NCBI GenBank assembly: GCA_026120035.1
Contig: JALRME010000035.1
Span: forward strand, 1 to 64,000
Origin: Coleophoma eucalyptorum
Lineage: Eukaryota; Ascomycota; Leotiomycetes; Helotiales; Dermateaceae
Reading direction: 5' to 3'
DNA length: 64,000 nt
In this document: one piece after another, positions 21,873-33,710 of the stretch
How positions within the stretch are numbered: the stretch's first letter is position 1
Layout of the letters: every line of letters starts with the position of its first letter
Made by a program: the position numbers and the translations under genes
Notes under the pieces: model-generated
The model's database searches: none
Seen by the model: only the letters and a program-made list of their open reading frames with translations
Told to the model about the DNA's origin: nothing

Positions 21873-23627
21873 ATGGAAAAAATGCCCGAGTCGGAATCAG
21901 GCTCCGCTGCCAAGAGTCCACCACAGCCATCAGATCTGTCTACCAATGTCCCGGCTCCAGTTCTCAATGATGACAAGAGGGACAGTGAACGTAAGAGAGT
22001 CTCTGAAGATTCAAACGAGGAAACTCTAGCTACAGCAGATGATTACGCTGCTGAGGCAATTGAAGAGGCTGAAGCTGTGTCAAGGGATGGCAACAACGAC
22101 GATAGTAGTAATCCTGAAAAGCCAGGCGTCACAGTAGAAGCAGGGGCCCATGAAGAATCGCTGTACTCAGTGATTCCTAGGAAGCAAAGAGTAGCCATCA
22201 TCATTATCGCCGCCATTGCCGGAATGTTTTCACCAATGACAGGCTCCATATATTTCCCAGCACTTACATCTATCGCTAAAGATCTTGGCGTACGAACCTC
22301 TCTAGTCAACTTGACTATTACTACTTACCAGATCTTTCAAGGCTTGGCCCCAACTTTTATAGCATCTTTTTCAGACGTCCATGGGCGACGTCCAGCTTAC
22401 TTGCTCGCATTCCTCATCTATCTCGCCGCCAACCTAGCTCTTGCCCTGCAGCACAGCTACTCGGCGCTCATGGTTCTCCGATGCTTCCAGTCTGCGGGCA
22501 GCTCTGCTACGATTGCTTTAGGTAGCGCCATTGTGGCTGATTTGGTGACGCGGGCAGAGAGGGGTCGCTGGCTGGGATACACTAGCTTGGGAATCTCACT
22601 TGGGCCCGCTCTGGGGCCGGTCTTCGGTGGGTTGCTAAATGAGTATCTCGGGTGGCGAGCAATTTTCTGGTTTCTACTTATTCTTAGTAGCGTTGTGCTG
22701 GTCATCATTGTCGTCATGTTTCCTGAGACAGGACGGGCCGTGGTTGGAAATGGAAGTGTGCCGCCAAAGTGGTGGAATTTGAGCCTTATGCAATGGCTTC
22801 GGATTAAGAAAAGCAAGCCTCTAAATGGCGGGGCCTACGTTGAGGAAGACAGGTCGTCGATTAGCAAACCAAAGACTAGGCCAAACCCTCTTACCGCACT
22901 CGGTATCCTTCTCGAGCCCGAGGGCGGCATTACACTCGGCTTCGGTGCGATTTTCTTTGCCGGATACTTCATGGTTATGACGACGTTCTCAGAGCAGCTT
23001 ACAGACCGATTCGGCTATTCATCTGCCATAGTTGGTCTTTGTTTCTTGCCGTTGGGTTTCGGAAGTCTATTGTCGAGATGGACTGCTGGGAAGCTGTTCG
23101 ACTGGAACTTCCGACGGCATGCGCGTCTACTAGGTGTGTCTCTTGACAAATCACGGCAGCAGCAAATTGATATTTTCCCAATTGAACGGATCCGTCTTGA
23201 AGTCTGCATTCCTATGGTATACATTAGTTGTGGTACCGTACTAGCGTATGCGTGGACTATGGACTCAAAATCGAGTCTGGCTGGGATCTTGGTCTCGCTG
23301 TTCTTCATGGGTCTCTTTTTCTCGGGAGCTCAGCAGGGCCTCAATACACTGATAGTAGACACGCATGCTGAAATTCCCGCAACCGCTACAGCCGCAAATA
23401 ATTTGTTTCGATGCTTGATGAGCGCAGGCGGAACAGCCGTAGCACCATTCATGATTGAGAAAATCGGAATCGGGTTCATGGGCGTTTTTATTAGTGGGGT
23501 CTGGTTGGCTTTCTCGCCTTGCCTTTGGCTTGTTATGCTCAATGGGAAGAAGTGGAGGGATAATGAGAAGAAGAGACAGGAGGAGAAGGAAGAGCGGAAG
23601 CAAAATATGGAGGGGCAAGCTGTTTAG
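21873..23627 (+). CDS. MFS transporter, DHA1 / quinidine-resistance-like
   Basis: This single-exon transporter has 584 residues. A hydrophilic, acidic N-terminal tail of about 110 residues precedes helix 1 (VAIIIIAAIAGMFSPMTG). The sequences IYFPALTSIAKDLG, TTYQIFQGLAPTF and SDVHGRRPAYLL match the DHA1 subgroup that includes yeast Qdr/Dtr-type drug and polyamine exporters. A motif-C-like GISLGPALGPVFGGLL follows, and a long loop divides the two halves, with a final lysine-rich tail. The ATG in MEKMPESE is taken because the frame further upstream uses a non-ATG codon. The substrate is not predictable from sequence. No biosynthetic neighbours point to a cluster. Confidence 0.88.
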   Translation: MEKMPESESGSAAKSPPQPSDLSTNVPAPVLNDDKRDSERKRVSEDSNEETLATADDYAAEAIEEAEAVSRDGNNDDSSNPEKPGVTVEAGAHEESLYSVIPRKQRVAIIIIAAIAGMFSPMTGSIYFPALTSIAKDLGVRTSLVNLTITTYQIFQGLAPTFIASFSDVHGRRPAYLLAFLIYLAANLALALQHSYSALMVLRCFQSAGSSATIALGSAIVADLVTRAERGRWLGYTSLGISLGPALGPVFGGLLNEYLGWRAIFWFLLILSSVVLVIIVVMFPETGRAVVGNGSVPPKWWNLSLMQWLRIKKSKPLNGGAYVEEDRSSISKPKTRPNPLTALGILLEPEGGITLGFGAIFFAGYFMVMTTFSEQLTDRFGYSSAIVGLCFLPLGFGSLLSRWTAGKLFDWNFRRHARLLGVSLDKSRQQQIDIFPIERIRLEVCIPMVYISCGTVLAYAWTMDSKSSLAGILVSLFFMGLFFSGAQQGLNTLIVDTHAEIPATATAANNLFRCLMSAGGTAVAPFMIEKIGIGFMGVFISGVWLAFSPCLWLVMLNGKKWRDNEKKRQEEKEERKQNMEGQAV

Positions 23628-24046
23628 TATCAATATTATTAATTATTGCGTATAGAGGGCATATAGAACTAGACTGGTAATATAAATTAGATGTGGCTGG
23701 CCCGGCATCTGTAACAATAACTTGTAAATTCTACAGTTTTGTTTCTTACCAATTCAGATCACCAAACCCGATGAAAGCCTTAAAGTTTATAATCTAAGGC
23801 AGTTTTGGTTTAAGGTAACGTAAGAATCAACTTGTAGGTCAACAGGTGTTTGGTAAATTGATTCATAGATGAAGTTTACAAGAGTAGAACGGAGCACTAT
23901 ATTATTGCTAACCGTTGGATGACTGAGTGTTCTCCTATGTAGTACTGGAATTTTGAAAGGCTACCTGATATATAATACGGCTTGCATCCTATCCTTATAA
24001 TCAATACTTCGAGCCACTGTTATGTCTATCTTTGAAAATTCTAAAT
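23628..24046. other. convergent intergenic region
   Basis: AT-rich 3' flanks of the MFS (+) and NCS1 permease (-) genes. Nothing else is seen. Confidence 0.5.
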
Positions 24047-26076
24047 TTAACCCCGCGCCCACGCCTTCAGCTTCTGAAACTTTGTCGGGCTCTCTGCTCC
24101 CATCTCCTCACTGCCTTGAGTCATAACGTTTTTCTCGCCGACCTCAGTACCCTCAAAGACATCCAAAGCGACGACTCCCCTCTTCCCAGCCTCCTTCGGT
24201 GTGAACGTGCCATACACATCGACCTCGTCAATCTCGCCGAGTCCAGGTGGAGGGAAGATAGTACTTATGATGTAGAACAACAGTGCACTAATACTAAATC
24301 CTAGGAAGAATGCCATGTAGTATAGCTGGTACAAAGGGCGTGGAGCATCCGTCTTCTTCTGTACACTGACGATCAAACCGCCGATAGTCGGGGCCCAGCC
24401 GGCTATCCAAGCGGGAATTACTCGCCAATTGATACCATGATAATACCAATATGGTGATCCCTCTGGGTGGAATAGTGCGGTGAGTTTGATCTGCTTCTTG
24501 CGAATGAGGTAGTAATCGGCACACATGACACCCATGAGGGGAGCGAGGAAGACAGAAAAGGAGTTGAGGACAACAATGAACGTCGCTGCGCGATTAATGA
24601 GTTGCCATGGTTGAACAATCTGCGAAAGTTATTACATTGGGCTCCGGTAAATGTTGCGAAAAGAAGAGTTCTTACCCAAGAAGCGATAAATGTAATGATT
24701 GCCCCACGGCGAATATCAATGTAGCGGGGAAACAGGCCAGCAAGGTCGATTCCTCCAGCAACGGCATTACCCTGTTGGGTTATTAGTATATTTCGAATTT
24801 TTGTTTCAGGTCTCACAATATAGATGATACGTACGCATATATTCTCAAACATAGATGTAAGACCAAAGCCTAAAGCAAGGAAGAAGACTCCTACGCGAGC
24901 AGCAGAAGAACCTTCTCCATGGTCCATCATCACCATGAGCAAATCCGGAGGGTTCCAGTAAATCTCGCCGTAGATTTTCTGACACGCAGCTGTGGTTACT
25001 AATCCGACGAAGGAGACTAAGGTACCTGTGGCCCAGAGACAACTGATAGTACCAATAATGTAATCTCTCTTGTTCTTCGCATAACGAGAGAAATCACTAC
25101 CGTTGGTCATACCGGCTGCTTTCTGACCGATAGCTTGATTGATTCCTGCCATCATCAACCACGAGGAGTTCCATTTGGATGTCGCTGCAATGTTTGTCCC
25201 CTTAGTAAAGACAGGACCGACTCCTTTAGCGACCGACAAGGACCAGATCATCATGCAGATCATTCCCAAGCCGCAGTAGATGGATATGAACTGAAACGGG
25301 CGCTTGAAGTTCTCAGGTCGGATGAAAAGGAAAGGCACCGAGATGAGCCAGAAAACGATGAAGCCGACCATCTCATAAGTTGTAGTAGGAACATTAGCAG
25401 CGAGCGTGTTGGGAATTTTTGCAAACGAGGGCCAGATCGCGGTCAGACAGACGCTGTAGGAAATTAGAGACTATAATGATCCTCTCGAAATAAAGGGTGT
25501 GCAATAGGATGCTTACGCGACAAGCTTTCCTCCATTCCAGCATTGCACGGCGTTCCAGATGAAGTTCAACATGATTCTTTGCAGCAGGGGAATGTAGCTG
25601 GCACGGAATCCCCAGGTGTACCTATTCTGGACAGTGAAGCCAACGTGCCAAGTAAGCCCACACCACGAGACGAAAGCAGCAAATAGAGCAATAATAGCTC
25701 GGGAAACAATGATAATTCCCATTGCTTGTCCAACCGAAAGGCCAGTGGCTACATAGATGTTAGAATACAAATCTGATTTTCATTTCACCTAACATGGGTT
25801 GAATAGATCTTACTGAGAAATGTGTTTGGTGTCTGCCATGTTGAGATATTGAGCGAGGACCTGTGAATGGGTTAGTAATGCCCTCATTCTCAGTATAGCA
25901 TCACACGTGACTAACAGTGTCCAGAACCCAAAGAAATGGAAGGCGCCCCAGGTACGGCGAGCAGGCGGAAGAGGAATCAAGTCGCGGTTACTCCAGGCAT
26001 CAGTCTGCTCGTGTTTCTCATCGTCACCTGTCAAGACAACAGCATCTCGAACTCTGCGCACGACCGAAGAATTCAT
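24047..26076 (-). CDS. NCS1 nucleobase/ureide permease
   Basis: This is a plasma-membrane proton symporter of the nucleobase-cation-symport-1 family, 575 residues. Six exons (26076-25916, 25860-25814, 25748-25517, 25453-24835, 24771-24676, 24619-24047) join in frame; introns are 55-65 nt. Family signatures are the N-terminal NRDLIPLPPARRTWG, the helix-1 region NISTWQTPNTFL, SWCGLTWHVGFTVQNRYTWG, GINQAIGQKAAGMTNGSDFSRYA and PLMGVMCADYYLIRKKQI. Fungal relatives carry uracil, allantoin, cytosine/purines or uridine; which one applies here cannot be fixed from sequence. It is divergent from a hydantoinase/oxoprolinase gene, so a cyclic ureide or hydantoin-like substrate is an attractive inference. 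Confidence 0.92.
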
Positions 26077-26840
26077 GATAGGTAGCGCTCGCTTGACTCA
26101 ATGATTGATGTAGAATGAAGACACGAGCCGAGTACTCCCAGGTTATGTCGGTCTTATGAGAAACTTCATGGTATGGAATCTCTTATCCGATGATATCTCC
26201 GTCATACTCCGTCTATCTTATGCCAAGATGATATGTTGTAGATTGTGGCGGTCATGCATGACTCGGATGATCGTAAAAGTGTGACTGGATGATTTGTGTC
26301 TTGATCGCCGTAGATGAGAGATATATGCGTCACATACTGCTGTAGCTGTATTACGATTGACGTTCATATAACCTTAAACTTGCCCGCGGCATACTTATCT
26401 ATATTCCAGAGCCGAGTGGCAGCCGACTCCAAACCTATCTGAGACGATAGGTCCCAAATCTGGGAAGTTTGGATCCCAATAGTGTGGTATTAGTATATGG
26501 TATTCAATTGCCCGTCGCTTACGGCCATCACTGCCAAGTTCTCGGCACGGGCAACTGTAGAGTTCATTCGCTGCGGCAGAAAAGAGCCACGGAAAGTCGC
26601 CATCGCATTGGCGAAAGTGGATATTTGGTTGAACGCCGGGTGCTGAACCGATATGTAGGCCGAAGATGGGGGAAATGGACGGCTTTTCCGAACAAAAGAG
26701 CCGCAATAATAGGAAGCTATTCCAGGGTTTAAGAGGCACGATCTGGAGAGATCACTCGCCTTCAGAATTGACGAACGGGCACTCGGCCGATCGCAGATTA
26801 CATCCTCGCCTTGGGGAAAGAAAATTCGTTTGCGTGTACA
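26077..26840. promoter_or_regulatory. divergent promoter, NCS1 permease / hydantoinase
   Basis: The 764-bp region separates two genes that likely serve one nitrogen pathway. HGATAR motifs, the targets of AreA/NIT2-type nitrogen regulators, occur at 26213-26218 (reverse AGATAG), 26394-26400 (reverse AGATAAG), 26435-26440 (reverse AGATAG) and 26445-26450 (CGATAG). Clustering near the middle is suggestive; such six-base motifs also arise by chance. Confidence 0.4.
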
Positions 26841-29800
26841 ATGACCAAAACACCATACCTTCGAATCGGCGTGGATGTGGGAGGGTAATTATTGCAATAC
26901 TTTGATCTGATCTAGTCCCGTGTCAGAACCACTGACAGAATATGGTAGAACAAACACAGATGGAGTCATTCTCGATCCGTCTCGCTCTAGTGAGGAGGGC
27001 CGAGGAATAGTCGCGTGGCACAAAGCTTCAACAACAGGAAACCCTAGCGATGGCATCAACAATACCATCACTGCCATGTTCGAGAAATCTAACACAGATC
27101 CTCAGGATGTGGCTAGTGTGACGATTGGTACCACCCATTTCATCAACGCCGTTGTTGAGATGGACACCGCACGATTGGCCAAAGTTGCGATAATCCGGCT
27201 CTGTGGGCCGTTTTCCAAAGGCGTGCCACCTTGCATAGACTGGCCTGCTCAGCTGCATGATCTGGTATGCGGATACTACTGCTTTCTCAAAGGTGGTCTG
27301 GAGGTTGATGGAAATCTTATTGCCGATATCGATGAGGATGAAATTCGGGAGCATTGTGAGATCATCAAGGCAAAGGGCATCAAGAGCATCGTCATTGCCG
27401 GGGTGTTTAGTCCCGTGGATATCCTGCATAAGCAGGAGCAACGTGCTGCAGATATTATTCTAGCCACTTACCCTGGCGTAGATGTCGTTCTGTCACAAGA
27501 TGTGGCAAATCTCGGCTTTCTGGAACGTGAGAATGCAGCCATTCTAAATGCTTCCATTCTTCCTTTCGCACGCAAGACCCTCCACTCCTTCCAAAGCGCT
27601 ATCTCTCGACTAAAGCTTAAGTGCCCAGTCTTTATCACGCAGAATGATGGAACTATCCTTCTTGCTAGTGATGCTTCCCGCCTGCCTATTCGAACTTTCT
27701 CGAGTGGTCCAACTAACAGTATGCGAGGCGCAGCATTCTTGACACAAAACGAGTGCAAGGAAGCCATGATGGTGGTTGATATTGGAGGTACCACAACAGA
27801 TGTTGGGCTGCTTTTGGCGAACGGGTTCCCTCGACAAGCAGCCGCGTTTAGTGAGATATCTGGGGTTAGGACTAACTTTTCATATCCAGACGTGCGCAGC
27901 ATTGGCTTGGGAGGAGGATCGATTGTCCGTAAAGATAAGGATGGAATTCTTAGTATTGGCCCTGAGAGTGTAGGCTATCAATTGCCTACGAAGGCTATTG
28001 TATTTGGTGGAACCACGCCCACAGCTACCGATTACACTGTTCTAAGCGACCCGGATTCAACCATCGGTGATCGGAACCTAGTTCTCAACGCTTCATTAGA
28101 GAACAACCTACCCGAGTTCAAAAAGGCAGTCAAAGCCATGCTTGAACGAGTCATTGATACTATGAAAACCTCAGCCAACGACATTCCCGTTTTGCTGGTA
28201 GGTGGAGGAGCAGTCATTGCCCCAAATGAGCTGGCAGGAGCCAGCAGAGTGGTCAAGCCGCAATGGTCGGGCGTCGCAAATGCAATAGGAGCCGCCACAG
28301 CTCGCGTTAGTGGTATTATCGACACCATCGAGAGTACAGAGGCCAAATCGGCTGCAGAAGTAATGAAAGATATCTCTGCTCGAGCTATTGCCAAAGCAGT
28401 AGAGAACGGCGCTAAGGAGGAGACAGTGGAGGTGGTGGAGATGGATCACGTTCCTCTGCAGTATATTGCGAACAAGTCTAGATTCATTATCAAAGCTGTG
28501 GGCGACTTCGACTTCTCGCGGACGAGTTTCACGAATGTAACAATCGAAGCTGACTCGATTACAGAGGAGGATATGACAGAGTTTGCGAAGCAGCCCAAAG
28601 AAGGCAGCCCAGAAGATCAGAAACTATTGGATAGCCCTGATGTCGATATTGCCAACTACAAACCAACAATCAAGGGACGAGAGTGGATCATTTCTGAGAC
28701 TGACTTGGCTTGGATTAGCACAGGCTGTTATATTCTAGGGACTGGCGGCGGTGGCTCTCCTTATGGACACATGCTGCGACTCCGAGAGATAATGCGTAAT
28801 GGGGGTGTCGTACGCGTCATTTCACCAGATGATCTCAAAGATGATGATCTAGTCGCTTGTGGAGGAGGAAAGGGATCTCCAACAGTTTCTATGGAGAAGC
28901 TTCCGGGAGACGAGTATGTGAAATCTTTGATCATCCCCGGTCTCAAGCCTATCTTAACAGCTACTAATGCTATACAGAATGATGCAATCCCAAAATGAGC
29001 TGTACAAATACATGAATGTCAAACCAGACGCCGTCATCGCACTAGAAATCGGCGGAGGAAATGGTCTTCAAGGCATGATCCTCGGAGCATCCACCAATAT
29101 GAACATTCCTACAGTTGACGGGGACTGGATGGGAAGAGCATATCCCGTAGCATGGCAGACGACACCAGTTGTCTTTGAAACTAAGCCTGTATTCCTGCCA
29201 TCCACCATTTGTGATGGTAACGGAAATGTGATGGTATAGTAGCCCCAATCCAGCCGGATATACCATCATCAACTAATCGGGATAACTAGTTCATGACTCA
29301 AGCCACCAGCGAATTGATGGTTGAAAAGGCATTCCGTGCGGCACTCTCTCAGATGGGATCCCACGTAGCATGTGCCAAAGGACCTGTATCCGGACGCAAC
29401 ACAAAGAGTTGGGTTGTGGAGAATACGATATCCCTGTCATGGAGGATAGGACGAGCTGTAGCACTATCGCGGCAGTCAAACCAGACGGATACGGTAGCCG
29501 AGTCTATTATCAATGAGGTTGGCGGCGATGCGGCTGCAAAGATCCTCTTCAAGGGCAAGATCGTGGGTGTACAGAGGACTCTACGGATGGGGCATGTGTA
29601 TGGGGAGGTCATTATTGAGGGTGGTGTAGATGGTATGGAGAAGTTGAAAATTCCATTCAAAAATGAGAATATTGTTGCAGTGAAAGAGGATGCGGATGGA
29701 TCCGAAACGGTATGTGGTTCAAAGCAACTTTATATAAAGCTTCCCCCTCCACTTTTCTGCTTGTCTTCCTCCATACTGACCATATATATAGATATTGGCC

Positions 29801-30040
29801 TCGGTGCCTGACCTCATCTGCGTCATTGACGCACAGAATGGCGAGGCAATCGGGACTCCTGAGTATAGATACGGATTGTTAGTGACCGTTCTTGGAATTG
29901 TCGCGTCAGAGAAGTGGACTTCCACGGCGCGAGGACTTGAGATTGGGGGTCCGAAGGGGTTTGGTATGGATGAAATCGAGTATAGATCCCTGGGCACTTT
30001 CCAAAAGCCGAGGAGTGTGATCGATGAGTATAGCTCGTGA
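26841..30040 (+). CDS. hydantoinase/oxoprolinase-DUF917 fusion enzyme
   Basis: This large cytosolic amidohydrolase-like protein of 977 residues is expected to open a hydantoin- or oxoproline-type ring, probably with ATP. Five exons (26841-26884, 26949-28913, 28978-29233, 29290-29709, 29792-30040) keep frame; introns are 64, 64, 56 and 82 nt. The first intron completes the N-terminal phosphate-loop-like RIGVDVGGTNTDG of the Hydant_A_N domain, and DIGGTTTDVG marks the Hydantoinase_A (ASKHA-type) domain. From about residue 600, YILGTGGGGSPYG, ALEIGGGNGLQGM and PTVDGDWMGRAYP mark a DUF917 domain. The two-part layout is known in fungi. The partner NCS1 permease is divergent. The exact substrate is unknown. 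Confidence 0.92.
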
Positions 30041-31032
30041 AATGCATGCTAAGACGTAGTTCTTGTCGTGCTAGTAAGGGTGTGATTTTAAGAAGCAAGG
30101 AGTAGGGGAATCAGGTCTTGGGCAAAATTCAAGTGCAGGCATGTAGTAGGGTTCCTTAATTTGATATTACAGGCCATAGAGATTAGAATAGATTAATTTA
30201 ATGGCAGGACCTTTTATGGGAGAATATAAACCAGCCATCTAATAGATGTCGGTACATATGTCTAGTGCATCTCTAGAAATTAAACAACGTGCATGATATG
30301 GGTTAAAATATGTTTACTACATCTACTACAGACAATATCTGATTATACTGATTTGATAGGGTCCATATAAGAGAATACCTAGAATGTAAGGCTCGCGGCG
30401 CCGTAGAAAATCTAAGAATCATAGGATAACACCCTAATACGTAGCATAAATCAAGATAGACGCTACCAATATATAGAACAAGACCATGAATTGATGGTGG
30501 AACTTCAAGGGCCACTATCTGAGATTCGGTGTCAAAGAGGGCATACTTCTTAAATCTTATAACCTTGCTAGGATAGAAGATATTAAAGATGGGCATGGCG
30601 ATGATCATTGGAGAAGCACAAAAGTCATAGAGGTATGCTTCGTAGCCTATGAGAGCGCCGTCTGAACTCTGATCATACTATATACGCCCATGTACCGAGC
30701 AACTCATGATGAAAGAACTAGTGATACAGAGTATGAAGCAATATAGCTTTCTAATCTGAAAGCACCTCAATTTATCCGCCCGTTTTTGATTAATCCTAAA
30801 CACGAACCCAGGGCTAGATCCAACTCATCATTGAGAATAGCCTTTAATAATGCATGTTATGCAAGTGATAAGTTGCCAAGAATCTATTGGGTTAACCTAG
30901 TGTGTGGGCGAGTTATATCCTCAAAATCCAACCCACAGCGGGCCAGCCCAGTAGGTGGATTGTGGGGTATAACTCTAACCCATGCGGCTGGGGTGCGCAG
31001 CCTAGCGCTGTCTATCACTTCTGAAATGAAAT
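30041..31032. other. convergent intergenic region
   Basis: This lies between the 3' ends of the hydantoinase (+) and Pth11-like (-) genes. A minus-strand open frame at 30303-30608 has no family resemblance. Otherwise AT-rich with nothing notable. Confidence 0.5.
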
Positions 31033-32341
31033 TTACACCATGTCTTTAACACGCTCCTCTCTCGTAATGTCCACAGTTCTAGCCATATGTATTACCTTGG
31101 CACCCATCTTATATTCAGGGCCATCTTCGTTGTCTCTGTTCGCGTTTATGTGCACTTTGTTATTCATATCTTCTAGCGGCAGCGAATCACCGTTGCTGTC
31201 ATTGTCTGTGGTCATCATCTGCCATGACTTTCCTGGCGCGCGCGCATTTTTCGAGAATGTACCGACTGTCCCTCGTCCTGAGAGTGGTCCAGGCTTTGTC
31301 TGCCCCGATGCATACCCATAGCCATACTTTCCTCGAGTGCGAGACTCTGATTTATCGGCCAAGGATTTGAATAGAGGTCGGAAGGTGACGATGGATAGAC
31401 AGCAGATTCCCACGCAGGGCTCAATCATAGACCAGATCACGACCTTTGAAATGGCGAAGAGGAAATCTTGGGTAAGACTGACATCTCGGATGAACTTTAT
31501 ACGAACGATAACAGTGGCTCCGGCGCTGTGTGTGTTGTGATTAGTTTCAGCCGAGTAGTGACATGTTCGGGTTAAGCTTACACAATACCAATAGCGAGCA
31601 AAAATCCAGCAATAAGCTTCGCCTTCCTATTGATCTTAAGCTTCCAGATCAGAAATATCGGCAACACCCCAAAGATGAGATCGACCAGAGCCATAATGGA
31701 TGAGGATATAATAGATAGATCCTGAACCAATGTCGCTGGCAGACATTTGCCCGGCAGTCCAGAGAACTGCAGCCAGAAATACTTCACAGGGTTGCACTGG
31801 AAGATTGTCAAGAAGAAGAAGACCGCTGAATTTACCAACATCAAGCCCATTGTTCCGTAAATGGTGTACATGTAAGATTTCGCAGTGCCGATTCGTACCA
31901 GTAGGAATCCCAGGCAGAGTCGCATCAGCGCTGTGGTGATGAGTTGAAGAAGCTCACAGATGAACCATAACTAGGAATTTTGATTAGATTGGACAAGAGA
32001 TGCGTATTGGATATGACTAGGGCGTACTTTCATGGCTACTGGTAGGTCCTCAGCAGCGATGTTTGCAACTTTCTGCCCATTCCCATTCACGACGGACATC
32101 AAAGACGTGAGTGCGAGCGCAGTGAAGAATACCTGCAAATATTATTAGTAAGATATTCTAACGGCGATGACTCGTTCATATGCACCTGTCCTCCAACAAA
32201 ACACCAGTCCTCTATGTGCCATGATTTCGAAATGCAAAGCTTGACATATACTCTCACAGGAGAAAAGATCCAGGAGACGGCGAGACAAGCAACATTAGCG
32301 GCTACCAACGACGGGCCGTTTCCTTCGTTGATATATCCCAT
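31033..32341 (-). CDS. Pth11-like integral membrane protein (fungal rhodopsin-type domain)
   Basis: This is a seven-helix membrane protein of 380 residues like the Pth11-related receptors of filamentous fungi. Four exons (32341-32186, 32132-32028, 31970-31582, 31525-31033) are joined by 53-, 57- and 56-nt introns. Helices are seen at the N-terminus (SLVAANVACLAVSWIF), around LWFICELLQLITTALMRL, MYTIYGTMGLMLVNSAVFFF, SIIMALVDLIFGVLPIFLIW and LIAGFLLAIGIV. The family-typical LKINRKAK loop, AGATVIVRIKFI and VVIWSMIEPCVGICC are present. The N-terminus is short and has no CFEM domain. The tail is hydrophilic. A sensing role at the cell surface is inferred from the family; ligand unknown. Confidence 0.82.
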
Positions 32342-33710
32342 GATGAGGACGTGCTAATTGTACACAAGTAATGCACAGCACCGCGAGATCTGTACTGGCA
32401 AGTATAAAATCCAAACAAAAAAGCTTCAGCGGTCAACCCAGTTCTGCAGATCAACGGTGGGCTCCGGAATTTCATTAGGGTTATGTATCGACTTCAGAAG
32501 ACAAGTGAGTTACTTGGCAATGGGGGCAACAGGTACCTTCTAGCACTAGAGTGGATGGATGGCTTCGGGTCTGGGATACCGTACTTGGGATTTTGCGGCG
32601 ATGACCTACCTCGTTTGCGTTTTATCATGGGATGTCTCGGAACGTCCGTGATTCTTGTGCAGGTATGCCATAAGTTACCTATTGGGCGTCCTACATATGG
32701 TAAACAATTAATACGGAACGACAGTTAGCCTCCCATTCTTTGCGAAGCTAACGTTAATGGTTCATCCTCGTGAATCGAGGCATGTTAAATTCACCACGAT
32801 ACCTCCATACCTCCATAACCATCGAGTAGTCTTATACCCGTGTGACATCAACCGTCTGACACTATTTGAAGACGGAAGATTGACACAGGGTTCAATGATC
32901 AATGATACTGCCTAATTTCGATCAAGGGTCTCTTTGAAAGTAAATGATCTGGATGTCGCTGGTTCCTCGCTCAATCTCGGGCGTTACACTGAAAGTGGAT
33001 TGTTTTCTCTCTTAAGCCATTTTTCCGTGTATGGATCAAGAGCCCCTGTCCATAGGGAAACCCTCCCCGCCCCTTGCAAATTAAGCTTGTCTGCGCCTCG
33101 AACATTCGTTTAGGTAGAGTTTCTATTATGATAAGGTGATAAGATCCATAGCTGTGCGTATTAAGTGGATGTTTTTTAGAGGGGGTCAGGACCAGTCTTG
33201 AGTGCTGAGGAAGGAAGTGAGGGGTTTATTTCTTTTATATGTGACTTATGTGCATACAACTTATGTGTTGATGATAGAAAGTATTGCACATTTACATGTT
33301 GCGATACTGTATATGTTTCCGCGCAAAGTCGTCCACAGGCCGATTTTGCATCGTGGCAATTCCACCGACTCCTTAACACTGGGAAATTTAGAGAAGGGGA
33401 AAGGGAAGGAGAAAAGCACTATATCGCTACTTGCAATTCCAACACTATTACAGTCCCCACTTTACCAAAACACTACACTGTTCTTGTTGACTGCACCGAC
33501 ACTAGCGCAGGTCCTATATTCGACTTTCGATAGTTCCTGAACTCCCCTCTTGTTGCTGCCGAGGCTCACGACTCGATTGTTTTTTTATTTTGCTAAAAGG
33601 CTCTTGTACTCTCGTTATGGATTGATATTTCTTCAGAGTTCATTCTTCCTCAAGGTTATTGTTGTGAGCGCTATCACGTTCTGTCCCCAATTCATAATAA
33701 TCCGAACACC
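32342..33710. other. divergent intergenic region
   Basis: Upstream flanks of the Pth11-like (-) and phospholipase B (+) genes. Two overlapping frames at 33198-33540 run together in different phases and share no family features, so I treat them as the 5' leader region of the phospholipase gene. No repeat is seen. Confidence 0.45.

Noticed and set aside
33198..33540. Two overlapping plus-strand frames upstream of phospholipase B
   Set aside because: Both run through the same DNA in different phases with no signal or domain; most likely untranslated leader or promoter.
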